A stretch of DNA of 64,000 nt from M1-B18 sp048264125 (GCA_048264125.1 JBLXDM010000001.1:310001-374000), one strand, 5' to 3'; positions 7,578 to 17,769 are shown, counted from the first letter of the stretch. The notes: generated by a model from the letters alone, not told the origin. Made by a program: numbers and translations.

Positions 7578-8663
7578 ATGAAAAGGTTTGGATCATGGCT
7601 TTTGGTTTTAATTTTGCTGGTTTCTATGTTAACGTTTGCCGGCTGCACACAGCAATCAGGCACTACACCCGAGGATAGCAAGCTTATCGGTGTGGCAATG
7701 CCAACAAAATCACTGCAGCGCTGGAACCAGGATGGCGACAACATGAAAAAATCGCTTGAAGAGGCCGGTTTTGAGGTGGTATTGGAGTATGCAGACGATA
7801 AGGTGGAGCAGCAGGTTACACAGGTTGAAAACATGATTACAAAGGGCTGTAAGGTTATTGTAATCGCTTCCATTGACGGAACTGCCTTAAAGGGCGTACT
7901 GGCGGATGCCGCAAAGGAAGGCATTAAGATTATTGCTTATGACCGTTTGATATTAGATTCACCGGATGTCGATTATTATGCAACCTTTGACAACTACTTG
8001 GTAGGCAAGATTCAGGGTGACTATATAGTTGAGGCGCTTGGATTAAACAGCGGGAAGGGTCCCTTTAACCTAGAGGTATTTGGAGGCTCCCCAGACGATA
8101 ACAATGCCTTCTTCTTTAATAAAGGCGCTATGGATGTTCTACAGCCATACATTGATAATGGAAAATTGGTGGTAAATTCCGGACAGGTAGAAATGGCGCA
8201 GGTTGCAATCCAGGGCTGGAAGGCCGAAGGCGCTCAGGCAAGAATGGATAACCTTCTGACAGCAAATTATGCAGATAAAAAGATTGATGTTGTACTATCA
8301 CCAAACGACAGCTTAGCCCAAGGCATTGTTGCATCCTTAAGAGCTGCAGGCTACGGTTCAGCTGACAAGCCCTTCCCGGTCCTTACAGGTCAAGACTGTG
8401 ATGTTACCAATGTTAAAATGCTAATTGCCGGAGAGCAATCCATGTCCATTTTCAAGGATACAAGAACTCTGGCTGCTCAGGTGGTTAAAATGGTAGTTGC
8501 CATAATGGATGGCTCAGAGGTGCCTGTAAACGATACCAGTACCTATAACAACAATGTTAAGGACGTACCCTCTTTCCTATGCGAGCCTGTATTTGCAGAC
8601 AAGGACAACTACAAAAAATTATTAATTGATTCCGGCTACTATACTGCCGATCAATTAAAGTAA
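7578..8663 (+). CDS. Sugar-binding lipoprotein of a ChvE/xylose-type ABC transporter
   Basis: Captures sugar outside the cell and delivers it to the MmsAB-like transporter. 361 residues: a lipoprotein signal (membrane stretch 7-21, lipobox LTFAGC, Cys23), then a periplasmic-binding-protein type 1 fold (GVAMPTKSLQRWNQDG, EYADDKVEQQVTQVENMI, VIASIDGTAL, TGQDCDVTNVK). The pattern fits the multiple-monosaccharide (ChvE) and xylose subgroups. ATG 7578 is chosen with GGGGG seven bases upstream. Linkage to xylA and xylB makes xylose the likely ligand. A terminator-like TGTGATAG...CTATCACA hairpin follows the gene and may keep its mRNA in excess over the transporter genes. Confidence 0.9.
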   Translation: MKRFGSWLLVLILLVSMLTFAGCTQQSGTTPEDSKLIGVAMPTKSLQRWNQDGDNMKKSLEEAGFEVVLEYADDKVEQQVTQVENMITKGCKVIVIASIDGTALKGVLADAAKEGIKIIAYDRLILDSPDVDYYATFDNYLVGKIQGDYIVEALGLNSGKGPFNLEVFGGSPDDNNAFFFNKGAMDVLQPYIDNGKLVVNSGQVEMAQVAIQGWKAEGAQARMDNLLTANYADKKIDVVLSPNDSLAQGIVASLRAAGYGSADKPFPVLTGQDCDVTNVKMLIAGEQSMSIFKDTRTLAAQVVKMVVAIMDGSEVPVNDTSTYNNNVKDVPSFLCEPVFADKDNYKKLLIDSGYYTADQLK

Positions 8664-8737
8664 TTTAGAAGGAATTTACTTATATGCTGTGATAGCTTAC
8701 TATCACAGCATATAATTTAAAAAAAGGAGTAGGGGAT

Positions 8738-10300
8738 ATGACAATTAATATTCTTGAAATGAAAAATATAACGAAGGAATTTCCGGGAGTAAAGGCTCTG
8801 AATAACGTGAATCTGCAGGTGAAAAGAGGACAGATACACGCATTGGTTGGAGAAAATGGGGCAGGAAAATCAACACTGATGAAGGTTCTCAGTGGTATAT
8901 ATCCTGTTGGAGCATATTCAGGAGAAATCATATTTGATGGTAGGGTATGTCAGTTTAAAGACATCAAAGAAAGCGAAGGAAAAGGAATTGTCATTATTCA
9001 CCAGGAGCTGGCCCTTAGCCCCTACTTAACGGTGGCTGAAAATATATTTCTTGGCAATGAGCGTAATAAAAGAGGCGTGATCAACTGGTATGATACCAAT
9101 GTAAAGGCTATGGCGCTTATGAAGCGGGTGGGATTAAAAATCCACCACGATGCCCTAGTAAAGGATATCGGTGTCGGTCAGCAGCAGTTGGTTGAAATTG
9201 CAAAGGCACTGGCTAAGGATGTAAGCCTGCTGATACTGGATGAACCCACTGCAGCTCTAAATGATGAGGATTCCGACAGCCTGCTGGAGCTATTGAAGGA
9301 GCTTAACGAAAAGCAGGGGATTACCTGCATTATAATATCCCATAAATTAAATGAAGTAACCAAAATAGCCGACGAGATAACCGTTATACGGGACGGCACC
9401 ACCATTGAAACCCTTGTTAAGGGCATGGATGAAATAACCGAGGGTAGGATTATCAAGGGAATGGTTGGAAGAGAGCTGAAGGATAGATACCCCAAGAGGG
9501 TGCCCAATATTGGAGATGTGGCCTTTGAAATTAAAAATTGGCATGTACATGACCCCTTGGATGAAGGCAGAGTCAAAATTAAAAACATCAGCTTAAATGT
9601 ACGACAAGGGGAAATTGTTGGAATAGCAGGACTAATGGGCTCAGGCAGAACAGAGCTGGCCATGAGCATCTTCGGCCGTTATTATGGCAAGAACATTGAA
9701 GGAAAAATGCTAAAGGCAGGTGAAAGCCTGTATGTCGCCAATGTAAGCCAAGCAATAGAGGAGGGCCTTGCCTATTTGACCGAGGACCGTAAAAATGCCG
9801 GCTTAGTTCTTATAGATGATATAAGGAAAAACATAACCCTGTCAAAGCTAAGCAAGATAAGCAGCAAAGGGGTAGTGAATTTAAATGAGGAGATTCAAGC
9901 GGCTGAGGAATTCTGCAGTAAGCTTAGAATTAAGACCTCTGATATATATCAGAGCACAGGAAATCTATCCGGTGGGAATCAGCAAAAGGTTATTATAGCC
10001 AAATGGCTGTTTTCAGAGCCGGATATACTGATATTGGATGAACCAACCAGAGGAATAGATGTAGGTGCAAAATATGAAATCTACACCATCATAAACCAGC
10101 TGGCAAGCCAGGGAAAAAGCATTATCGTCATTTCCTCGGAATTGCCTGAATTATTAGGCATCTGTGATCGAATTTATATTATGAACGAAGGGGAATTGGT
10201 AGGTGAGATGCCTATAGAGGAGGCCTGTCAGGAAAGCATTATGCGCTGTATTATTCAGAGCACCGATAGAAAAAAAGCAGAAGCGAATAGCATGAGTTAG
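8738..10300 (+). CDS. mmsA: Sugar ABC transporter ATP-binding protein, MmsA/GguA type
   Basis: Tandem-ATPase subunit that powers monosaccharide import, 520 residues. The first nucleotide-binding domain has Walker A GENGAGKST near residues 39-47, the Q-loop in IIHQELAL, and Walker B LLILDEPTAAL; its ABC signature is VGQQQLVEIAKAL. The second domain has a degenerate A-loop (LMGSGRTEL), signature LSGGNQQKV and Walker B ILILDEPTRGID. This two-domain design is standard for CUT2 sugar transporters. It lies 13 bases before the permease gene. Confidence 0.93.
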   Translation: MTINILEMKNITKEFPGVKALNNVNLQVKRGQIHALVGENGAGKSTLMKVLSGIYPVGAYSGEIIFDGRVCQFKDIKESEGKGIVIIHQELALSPYLTVAENIFLGNERNKRGVINWYDTNVKAMALMKRVGLKIHHDALVKDIGVGQQQLVEIAKALAKDVSLLILDEPTAALNDEDSDSLLELLKELNEKQGITCIIISHKLNEVTKIADEITVIRDGTTIETLVKGMDEITEGRIIKGMVGRELKDRYPKRVPNIGDVAFEIKNWHVHDPLDEGRVKIKNISLNVRQGEIVGIAGLMGSGRTELAMSIFGRYYGKNIEGKMLKAGESLYVANVSQAIEEGLAYLTEDRKNAGLVLIDDIRKNITLSKLSKISSKGVVNLNEEIQAAEEFCSKLRIKTSDIYQSTGNLSGGNQQKVIIAKWLFSEPDILILDEPTRGIDVGAKYEIYTIINQLASQGKSIIVISSELPELLGICDRIYIMNEGELVGEMPIEEACQESIMRCIIQSTDRKKAEANSMS

Positions 10301-10313
10301 GAGGGTTTGGGCG

Positions 10314-11540
10314 ATGGAAAATATCAAGGTAGTTGTAAGGAAAAATATGCGGCAATATGCAATGCTGGTGGCATTGATTGTTATTATGATTTTGTTTCAG
10401 ATACTGACAAAGGGTGTATTACTTAAGCCTATAAACGTTCACCGTCTTATATTGCAAAACAGCTATATACTGATACTTGCCATAGGCATGATGTTTTGTA
10501 TTTTGTCAGGAGGAAATATTGATCTTTCAGTGGGTTCGATTGTAGCCCTTATTGGGGCCTCATCTGCATTATTTAGTATTACTTTGGGCCTGCCGGTTAT
10601 TTTATCTATTCTGCTATCACTTTCCCTTGGGGTGCTGGTTGGGATGTGGCAGGGCTATTGGATTGCATACGTCAAAATTCCCTCCTTTATCGTAACCCTG
10701 GCAGGCATGCTGGTATTTAGAGGCATCAACAATCTAATATTGCAGGGGGAAACCATAGCGCTCCCAAGCCTGTATGTGACCATTGCCTCGGGATCGATAC
10801 CGGATTTTATAGGCGGAAAAGGCGGTTCTCTACATATTACAACGATATTGATCGGCTTTATATGCTCTATCCTTTATGTAGCCCTTCAATATAAAGAGCG
10901 TCAGAATAAGATCAAGTTCAATTTTCAGGTTATATCCTTTAAGGGCTTCGTTATGCAGTCTGCCGTCATGTTTGCCATAATGAATTTGTTTGCGGTATGG
11001 CTGGCCAGAGCAAATGGACTGCCCTACATCATTATAATACTGCTGGTGCTTATTTTGATATATTCCTTTATCGCCAACAGGACAGTAGTGGGCCGGCATA
11101 TATATGCCATGGGGGGCAACTCAAAAACCGCCGAGCTTTCCGGTGTAAAGACAAAAAAGCTATTGTTTTGGATTTACGCAAATATGGGCTTAATGGCAGC
11201 CATAGCAGGCATTGTATTTTCAGGTCGCTTAAATTCTGCTTCGCCAATAGCCGGTGACGGCTTTGAGCTGGATGCAATCGCCGCCTGCTTCATAGGAGGA
11301 GCATCGGCCTCAGGAGGTATCGGCACCGTTCCCGGTGCTATCATCGGAGGCTTTATTATGGGTATTCTCAACAATGGTATGTCGATCATGGGTATCAATG
11401 TCTTCTGGCAGAAAATCGTAAAGGGACTGGTGCTGCTGATGGCGGTGGCCTTTGATGTTTACTCTAAATCCAAATCTAAATCCAAAATATCATATAAAAT
11501 GGAGGTCGAGAAAAATGAAAGAGTTCTTTCAGGGAATTGA
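10314..11540 (+). CDS. mmsB: Sugar ABC transporter permease, MmsB/GguB type
   Basis: Membrane channel of the CUT2 monosaccharide importer, 408 residues with about ten hydrophobic segments. Family marks: GGNIDLSVGSIVAL after the second segment, GAIIGGFIMGILNNGMSI near the end, and the long central loop typical of the MmsB/XylH subgroup (KERQNKIKFNFQV, about 193-205). The frame runs 26 bases into xylA, so translation of the two is coupled. Its C-terminus has a KSKSKSK basic tail. Confidence 0.92.
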   Translation: MENIKVVVRKNMRQYAMLVALIVIMILFQILTKGVLLKPINVHRLILQNSYILILAIGMMFCILSGGNIDLSVGSIVALIGASSALFSITLGLPVILSILLSLSLGVLVGMWQGYWIAYVKIPSFIVTLAGMLVFRGINNLILQGETIALPSLYVTIASGSIPDFIGGKGGSLHITTILIGFICSILYVALQYKERQNKIKFNFQVISFKGFVMQSAVMFAIMNLFAVWLARANGLPYIIIILLVLILIYSFIANRTVVGRHIYAMGGNSKTAELSGVKTKKLLFWIYANMGLMAAIAGIVFSGRLNSASPIAGDGFELDAIAACFIGGASASGGIGTVPGAIIGGFIMGILNNGMSIMGINVFWQKIVKGLVLLMAVAFDVYSKSKSKSKISYKMEVEKNERVLSGN

Positions 11541-12837
11541 TAAAATAAGCTACGAGGGTGCTGAATCAAATAATCCTCTGGCGTTTAAATATTATGATGC
11601 AGATCGAGTGATAGCCGGTAAGAAAATGAAGGAGCATCTGCGGTTTGCCCTCAGTTATTGGCACACACTGACGGGTAAAGGCACCGATCCCTTTGGCGAG
11701 CCCACAATGGAAAGAGGCTACAATGAACTGACGGGCATGGCGCTTTCTAGAGCAAGGGTAGAGGCTGCCTTCGAGTTGATGACAAAGCTGGGTATTGAGT
11801 ATTTCTGCTTCCATGACTTAGATATTGCACCTGAGGGAGCTTCCCTTCAAGAAAAGCTGGATAATTTAGACATAATAGTGGCGATTATAAAGGAGAAAAT
11901 GAAGGAAACCGGTATAAAATGCCTGTGGGGAACCACCAACGCCTTTAGTCATCCTCGATTTATGCATGGAGCCGCCACCTCTCCTAATGCCGATGTCTTT
12001 GCATTTGCAGCAGCACAGGTGAAGAAGGCTATGGAAATCACCTTTAGACTAGGGGGAGAAAACTATGTCTTCTGGGGAGGTCGTGAGGGCTACGAAACCT
12101 TGCTGAACACAGATATTGCATTAGAAAACGACAATCTAGCCAGATTCTTAAAAATGGCAAGGGACTATGCAAGAAAAATAGGCTTTGAGGGACAGCTGCT
12201 GATAGAGCCGAAGCCAAAGGAGCCTACAAAGCATCAATACGATTTTGACACCATGACAGTTCTGGGATTTTTGAGAAAATATAACCTCGTTGAGGATTTT
12301 AAGCTGAATATAGAGGCAAACCATGCAACTCTTGCAGGACACACCTTCCAGCATGAATTAGCCCTAGCAAGGGTTAACGGTGTGCTGGGTAGTATAGATG
12401 CAAATCAGGGAGATATGCTATTGGGCTGGGATACGGACCAGTTCCCAACAAATATTTATGATGCTACCCTGTGCATGTATGAGGTCCTGAAAAATGGCGG
12501 CATTGCCCCCGGGGGCTTAAACTTTGATGCAAAGGTTAAAAGGGGCTCCTTCAAGCCGGATGATTTATTCATAGCCTATATCGTAGGAATGGACACCTTT
12601 GCAAAGGGGCTGTTAGTGGCTGACAGACTACTGACGGATGGTGTGCTGGAGGATTTTGTTGCAGATAGATATGGCAGCTATAAGGAGGGTATGGGTAAGA
12701 AGATTGTAGAAGAGGCCACAGATTTTGAGGAGCTGGCGGAATATGCCCTGAAGCATGAAGGCATAGAGCTTCAATCAGGACGTCAGGAAATGCTGGAGGA
12801 TATAGTAAACCGTTATATTTATAGTAAATGTGAGTAG
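11515..12837 (+). CDS. xylA: Xylose isomerase
   Basis: Converts D-xylose to D-xylulose with two divalent metal ions. 440 residues, the length of class II enzymes. Signatures: YWHTLTGKGTDPFG, the catalytic FCFHDLDIAPEG, LLIEPKPKEPTKHQYDFD with metal-binding Glu and substrate Lys, and NIEANHATLAGHTFQHEL. Start ATG 11515 has GGAGGT eight bases upstream; a longer in-frame extension from 11452 lies wholly inside the permease gene and is rejected. It is followed 128 bases later by the ROK regulator and then xylulokinase. Confidence 0.97.
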   Translation: MKEFFQGIDKISYEGAESNNPLAFKYYDADRVIAGKKMKEHLRFALSYWHTLTGKGTDPFGEPTMERGYNELTGMALSRARVEAAFELMTKLGIEYFCFHDLDIAPEGASLQEKLDNLDIIVAIIKEKMKETGIKCLWGTTNAFSHPRFMHGAATSPNADVFAFAAAQVKKAMEITFRLGGENYVFWGGREGYETLLNTDIALENDNLARFLKMARDYARKIGFEGQLLIEPKPKEPTKHQYDFDTMTVLGFLRKYNLVEDFKLNIEANHATLAGHTFQHELALARVNGVLGSIDANQGDMLLGWDTDQFPTNIYDATLCMYEVLKNGGIAPGGLNFDAKVKRGSFKPDDLFIAYIVGMDTFAKGLLVADRLLTDGVLEDFVADRYGSYKEGMGKKIVEEATDFEELAEYALKHEGIELQSGRQEMLEDIVNRYIYSKCE

Positions 12838-12965
12838 AGAATGAAGAAAAGTGGCTGCTTGATTATATTTTCTTATGTATGATACTATTAAAATATATAA
12901 AACAGGCACGTGCGTAGCCTTAAGAATAGCTATAGCCATGACAGTAGAATAAAGGAGCTTCAATC

Positions 12966-14144
12966 ATGATAAAATTAGAGACCTTGAGTCAGGACCAAAT
13001 CAAAGAAATGAATCGTTCAAACATTATAAATATCATCAAGCAAAAAGGCGAGATAACCAAGCAGGATATTGCTGTTGCCCTCAAGCTGAGCATTCCCACC
13101 GTCACCACCAACATAAACCAATTGATGGAGGAGGGCCTTGTAGAAGGAGCAGGAGTTGGCGACTCCACAGGAGGGAGAAAGCCTCTGATTCTAAAGTTTG
13201 TTGAAAATGCCAGATATTCTGTTGGAGTCGACATTTCGCCGGATCGTGTGAGGATAATATTAATCAACCTGAATAATTCAATCATTGATGAAGCTACCTT
13301 TGTATATGAAAATGACTATAGCTTCAGAGAAATACTGGAGGCTATCAAGGCAGCAATAGAGAAGCTGATAGAGGGAAATCATATCGCTAAGGAGAAGGTT
13401 TCTGGTGTAGGAATATCTCTGCCGGGATTGGTTGATGAGGATCGGCTGATTTTAGAGAATGCCCCTAATATTGGTGTGAGGGATTTTGACTTCCATGAAT
13501 TTCAGAATAGCCTTAGGCTGAAGGTATTTATAGAAAATGAAGCAAATATAGCAGCATATGCAGAAAAGGAAATAGGAAGAACGGTAAATATGAGAAATGT
13601 GGTCTATGTATCTATAACCGAGGGTGTAGGCACGGGAATTACAATAGATCAGCATATCTATAAGAGCTCAAATAAAAAAGCCGGAGAGTTTGGTCACATG
13701 AGAATATCCGATGAGGCAAAGCAATGCAACTGTGGAAGAACCGGCTGCTGGGAGCTCTACGCCTCGAAAAAGGCCCTATTCAGATATTATCGGGAGCATA
13801 CAGGTAAAATTGCCGCCTCACTGGATGAAATTTTTAACGAGGCCAGCTTAAGTCTGCCACCGGTTCAGAAGGCAGTAGAAGCGTACATTGATAGCTTATT
13901 TATCGGCATAGAAAATATTATACTGGCCTTGAATCCGGAGCTTGTTATCATCGGCGGCGAGCTGGGAAAATATGAAAAGGAAATGCTGACACTGATTAAC
14001 GGGAGAAACAATATGAAATGCAGCTTTTTCGAATATGAGGGCACCAAGGTGGTTTTCTCAGCCCTAAAGGATAAGGGATCATTGATTGGAGCAGCGCTGC
14101 TGCCCTTTGAGGAGCTATTTAATTACGCAAAAAGCATTATATAA
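12966..14144 (+). CDS. xylR: ROK family transcriptional regulator, XylR-like
   Basis: Probable xylose-responsive repressor, 392 residues. The N-terminal winged helix includes EITKQDIAVALKLSIPTVTTNI (about 29-50). The ROK domain that follows shows GVGISLPGLVD, IENEANIAAYAE, GVGTGITID and the zinc/ROK signature CNCGRTGCWELYAS. ATG 12966 follows AAAGGAGC. Position between xylA and xylB supports the XylR name; the inverted repeat at 7469-7493 is the best operator candidate in the window. Confidence 0.88.
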   Translation: MIKLETLSQDQIKEMNRSNIINIIKQKGEITKQDIAVALKLSIPTVTTNINQLMEEGLVEGAGVGDSTGGRKPLILKFVENARYSVGVDISPDRVRIILINLNNSIIDEATFVYENDYSFREILEAIKAAIEKLIEGNHIAKEKVSGVGISLPGLVDEDRLILENAPNIGVRDFDFHEFQNSLRLKVFIENEANIAAYAEKEIGRTVNMRNVVYVSITEGVGTGITIDQHIYKSSNKKAGEFGHMRISDEAKQCNCGRTGCWELYASKKALFRYYREHTGKIAASLDEIFNEASLSLPPVQKAVEAYIDSLFIGIENIILALNPELVIIGGELGKYEKEMLTLINGRNNMKCSFFEYEGTKVVFSALKDKGSLIGAALLPFEELFNYAKSII

Positions 14145-14182
14145 AGAAAGTTAATAAATAAAATAATGGGTGGAGGGATATT

Positions 14183-15679
14183 ATGTATTATTTAGGTATC
14201 GATTTAGGCACCTCTTCCGTCAAGATATTAGCAATAAATGATAAAAATGAGATAGTAGGCGATGCAACCAAGGAATACCCCGTTTATTTTCCACAGGAGA
14301 AATGGGCGCAGCAGGATCCGGCAGATTGGTGGAGGGGGACAGTTGAGGCCATTAAGGAGCTATTACATAAGCTTGAAATTGCACGAAACCAGGTTAAGGC
14401 TATAGGCTTCAGCGGTCAAATGCATGGTCTGGTGGCATTGGGGGCAGATAATGAGGTGCTGACACCGGCTATTTTATGGTGTGATCAGCGAACACAGGCG
14501 GAATGCGATGAAATCACCGAGTTTTTCGGTCAGGAGGAGCTCAGCAGGCTTACCGGCAATAAAGCCCTACCCGGCTTTACCGCACCTAAAATCCTATGGG
14601 TGAAAAAGCATCTGCCGGAGCTTTTCGCAAAAATAAAGCATATACTATTGCCGAAGGACTACATTCGGCTGATGCTTACAGGAGAATATGCTACAGACAT
14701 GTCAGATGCATCAGGAATGCTATTATTAGATGTAAAAAACAGGCGATGGTCAAGGGAGCTTCTAGAATTTATAGGGATAAATGAAAGCCAGCTTCCCAAG
14801 CTGTATGAATCCTATGAGGTTACCGGGATCGTATCAGAGGCCGTGAAGATGGAATTAGGGCTAGAGGGAGAAATCCTGGTAGTAGGCGGTGCGGGTGATC
14901 AGGCAGCGGGAGCCATTGGAACAGGAACAGTTGAGGATGGCATTGTGTCGGTTACTCTGGGTACCTCTGGAGTTGTATTTGCATCCCATGAGGCCTATGC
15001 GGTTGATGAAAGCAATAGATTGCATGCCTTCTGTCATGCCAACGGAAAATACCATTCTATGGGGGTTATGCTGTCGGCCGCCAGCTGTCTGAAATGGTGG
15101 GCAGATACGGTGCACCCAGGGGTTGAATTGGAGACATTGCTGGAGGAGACAGAAAATACAAGGGCCGGAAGCAACAGGCTGATTTTTCTACCCTATCTGC
15201 TGGGAGAAAGAACCCCCTACTCAGACCCCGATGCAAAGGGCTGCTTTGTAGGAATGACGGCAACCACCACCAGAGGTCAAATGACAAGGGCAGTTCTGGA
15301 GGGTGTAGCATTTGGTCTTTATGATTCCTTAAAGCTGTTGGAATCCCTAGAGGTTCCCATAAAGCAGGTGCGTGTCATCGGTGGCGGTGCAAAAAGTAAT
15401 CTGTGGAAGCAAATATTAGCCGATATCTTTTCCCAGGAAATTCAAGAGATTAATACCAATCAAGGTGGCGCATTAGGGGCAGCGATATTGGCGGCTGTCG
15501 GTGCAAAGAGATATAGCACAGTGGAAGAGGGCTGCAGAGCCATGATAAAGGTAGTCAATAGAATAAGTCCTGTTGAAGAAAATGTAGAGACATACAAAAA
15601 GCTGCATCCCCTTTATGTAGAGCTGTATGAGGCTTTGAAGGGCTGGTATAAAAAGAGCAGTCAGCTTCAGGGAATATAG
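14183..15679 (+). CDS. xylB: Xylulokinase
   Basis: Phosphorylates D-xylulose to xylulose 5-phosphate for the pentose phosphate pathway. 498 residues of the FGGY kinase family: N-terminal phosphate loop YLGIDLGTSSVK, FSGQMHGLVAL, ILWCDQRT, the catalytic-Asp region GGAGDQAAGAIGTGTV, and the C-terminal signature RVIGGGAKSNLWKQ. A GGAGGG site precedes ATG 14183, 38 bases after xylR. It is the last gene of the xylose module, followed by two hairpins. Confidence 0.96.
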   Translation: MYYLGIDLGTSSVKILAINDKNEIVGDATKEYPVYFPQEKWAQQDPADWWRGTVEAIKELLHKLEIARNQVKAIGFSGQMHGLVALGADNEVLTPAILWCDQRTQAECDEITEFFGQEELSRLTGNKALPGFTAPKILWVKKHLPELFAKIKHILLPKDYIRLMLTGEYATDMSDASGMLLLDVKNRRWSRELLEFIGINESQLPKLYESYEVTGIVSEAVKMELGLEGEILVVGGAGDQAAGAIGTGTVEDGIVSVTLGTSGVVFASHEAYAVDESNRLHAFCHANGKYHSMGVMLSAASCLKWWADTVHPGVELETLLEETENTRAGSNRLIFLPYLLGERTPYSDPDAKGCFVGMTATTTRGQMTRAVLEGVAFGLYDSLKLLESLEVPIKQVRVIGGGAKSNLWKQILADIFSQEIQEINTNQGGALGAAILAAVGAKRYSTVEEGCRAMIKVVNRISPVEENVETYKKLHPLYVELYEALKGWYKKSSQLQGI

Positions 15680-15686
15680 TTACGAG

Positions 15687-15726
15687 AGGAAAATGCATAT
15701 TATTCATCTTAATTATGCATTTTCCT
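15687..15726 (+). terminator. Hairpin after xylB
   Basis: Perfect 13-base stem AGGAAAATGCATA (15687-15699) / TATGCATTTTCCT (15714-15726), with a short mixed tail. Probably the first of two tandem terminators. Confidence 0.55.
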
Positions 15727-15741
15727 TAGGCAATAAACATT

Positions 15742-15790
15742 AGAAGGCCGGAGAATGAGTAAAGCTCATGACTCTGGTTCTTTCTTTTTT
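15742..15790 (+). terminator. Intrinsic terminator of the xylose operon
   Basis: Imperfect stem between AGAAGGCCGGAGAATGAG and CTCATGACTCTGGTTCT, with loop TAAAG, followed by TTCTTTTTT. Confidence 0.7.
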
Positions 15791-15938
15791 GTAGGAAGCC
15801 TTTTTTTTCTCTAACGGTTATACTTTTAGGTCTACATGGGAATTTTATCAAGGGATGCATTAATACTGGTAATTATACAAGCTTTGTAGTAATATGGGTA
15901 ATGAAGCAAAAAGTGGTAGCATGGAAGGAGTTTTGGCC

Positions 15939-17114
15939 TTGACAAGGGTAGTTTTAAAAACAGGAGAGCAAAAGAGAGTCGCAAAGGGACATCGCTGGAT
16001 ATTTTCCAACGAGGTTGAAAAAATAGAAGGAAGCTATGAGCCGGGAGATATAGTAGATGTATATGATTTTAAAAACCGCTTCGTAGCAAGGGGCTATATC
16101 AATCCACGGTCTAAAATAATAGTCAGGGTACTTACCTATAAGCAGGAGGAAATCGATAGAGAGTTCTTCAAAAGGAGAATACAGCAGGCATGGGACTATA
16201 GGAAAAAGCTAATAGATACCAATTGCTGCAGGGTTATATTCGGAGAAGCAGATTTCTTACCGGCATTAATTGTAGATAAATTTGGAGATGTATTGGTCCT
16301 TCAAACACTGGCATTGGGAATCGATGTCCATAAGGAGACCATTGTAGAGCTTTTGGATGAAATAATTAAGCCAAGGGCCATCTATGAAAGAAATGATGTT
16401 CAAATAAGAGAGCTTGAGGGTATGGAGCAAAAAAAGGGCTTTCTTAAGGGAGAAGCAGACACAAAGGTGGAGATCCTTGAAAATGGTATAAAGCTTTTAG
16501 TAGACTTTGAAAATGGACAAAAGACAGGCTATTTTCTGGACCAAAAGGAAAATCGACTGGCAATCGCGCCTATAGTAAAGAATGCTAGGGTATTGGACTG
16601 CTTCAGTCATACAGGCTCCTTTGCAATACACGCCTGTAGCTTTGGCGCAAGGGAGGCTATTGCAGTAGATATATCGGAGCATGCAATAGAAACCATAAAG
16701 AACAATGTGAAGCTTAATGGCTTCGAGAACAAAATACAAACTAAGCTTGGAAATGCCTTCGATGTATTGAGGGAATTTGAAGCCAATGGAGAAAAATTTG
16801 ATGTTACTATACTGGACCCTCCTGCCTTTGCGAAGTCTAAGAAGGCAATGAAGGGAGCCCTGCGGGGCTATAAGGAAATAAACCTTAGGGGAATGAAGCT
16901 GACAAAAAACGGCGGCTTCTTGGTTACAGCCTCCTGCTCCCATTACCTGTATCCAGAGATGTTCATGGATATTGTAAGAGAAGCAGCAATAGATGCAGGA
17001 AAGATACTAAGGCTTGTAGAATATAGAACACAGTCAAAGGATCATCCTATAGACATGAATGCAGATGAATCCCTATATCTGAAGTTTGCAATATTTCAGG
17101 TTATAGATAAGTAG
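15939..17114 (+). CDS. rlmI: 23S rRNA m5C methyltransferase, RlmI-like
   Basis: SAM-dependent rRNA methyltransferase (RlmI modifies C1962 of 23S rRNA in E. coli). 391 residues from TTG 15939, chosen because AAGGAG lies eight bases upstream and the protein then begins MTRVVLKTGEQKRVAKGHRW, the normal N-terminus of the family; a longer in-frame ATG at 15894 has no ribosome site. The N-terminal PUA domain has GHRWIFSNEVEKIEG; the methyltransferase domain shows GYFLDQKENR, LDCFSHTGSFAIHA and LDPPAFAKSKK with YKEIN. It stands alone. Confidence 0.9.
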   Translation: MTRVVLKTGEQKRVAKGHRWIFSNEVEKIEGSYEPGDIVDVYDFKNRFVARGYINPRSKIIVRVLTYKQEEIDREFFKRRIQQAWDYRKKLIDTNCCRVIFGEADFLPALIVDKFGDVLVLQTLALGIDVHKETIVELLDEIIKPRAIYERNDVQIRELEGMEQKKGFLKGEADTKVEILENGIKLLVDFENGQKTGYFLDQKENRLAIAPIVKNARVLDCFSHTGSFAIHACSFGAREAIAVDISEHAIETIKNNVKLNGFENKIQTKLGNAFDVLREFEANGEKFDVTILDPPAFAKSKKAMKGALRGYKEINLRGMKLTKNGGFLVTASCSHYLYPEMFMDIVREAAIDAGKILRLVEYRTQSKDHPIDMNADESLYLKFAIFQVIDK

Positions 17115-17250
17115 GGAAGATTGGTAGCGAATACAGAATAACGACATAACGTCACTTCTTATATGAAGGTATTGACTTATAAATAATTGCTTGAGGGTAC
17201 GGAGACAATCTCCGTCTGATATATATTACTTAACGAAAGGATGAATAGAT

Positions 17251-17769
17251 ATGCAAAATCCAGTAGTAACCTTTACAATGGAAAATGGAAATCAAATGAA
17301 GGCTGAGCTTTATCCGGAGATAGCTCCAAACACAGTGAATAATTTTATTTCACTGGTTAAGAAGGGCTTTTACAATGGTGTTATATTCCACAGAGTAATT
17401 CCCGGCTTTATGATTCAAGGGGGAGACCCATCAGGCAACGGAACAGGAGGACCTGGCTATTCAATTAAAGGAGAGTTCAGTCGCAATGGCTTTAAAAATG
17501 ATTTAAAGCATGGCAAGGGTGTACTATCCATGGCAAGATCAAGCATGCCAAATTCAGCCGGATCACAGTTTTTTATAATGGTTGCACTATCCTCACATCT
17601 TGATGGCGAGTATGCTTCCTTTGGAAAAATCATTGAAGGCATGGAGGAAGCTGAAAGAATAGTTTCAGTAGATAGAGATTATCGAGACAAGCCCTACGAG
17701 GAGCAAAAAATTAAGGAAGTAACAGTAGATACCTTTGGTGTAGAATATCCAGAGCCTACAAAGGCGTAA
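17251..17769 (+). CDS. Cyclophilin-type peptidyl-prolyl cis-trans isomerase
   Basis: Cytoplasmic protein-folding enzyme that isomerises X-Pro bonds. 172 residues, the length of bacterial PpiB, no signal peptide. Signatures: FYNGVIFHRVIPGFMIQGGD with the catalytic Arg, GPGYSIKGEF, GVLSMARSSMPNSAGSQFFI and LDGEYASFGKIIEGME. The leader contains a perfect hairpin ACGGAGA-CAA-TCTCCGT (17199-17215) without a T-run, of unknown role. Confidence 0.95.
   Translation: MQNPVVTFTMENGNQMKAELYPEIAPNTVNNFISLVKKGFYNGVIFHRVIPGFMIQGGDPSGNGTGGPGYSIKGEFSRNGFKNDLKHGKGVLSMARSSMPNSAGSQFFIMVALSSHLDGEYASFGKIIEGMEEAERIVSVDRDYRDKPYEEQKIKEVTVDTFGVEYPEPTKA

Noticed and set aside
11452..11514. Upstream extension of xylose isomerase
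   Set aside because: It lies within the permease gene, and GGAGGT is placed for ATG 11515, which gives the normal N-terminus.
15894..15938. ATG start 15 codons upstream of the rlmI start
   Set aside because: No ribosome site; TTG 15939 has AAGGAG at eight bases and yields the family-typical N-terminus.
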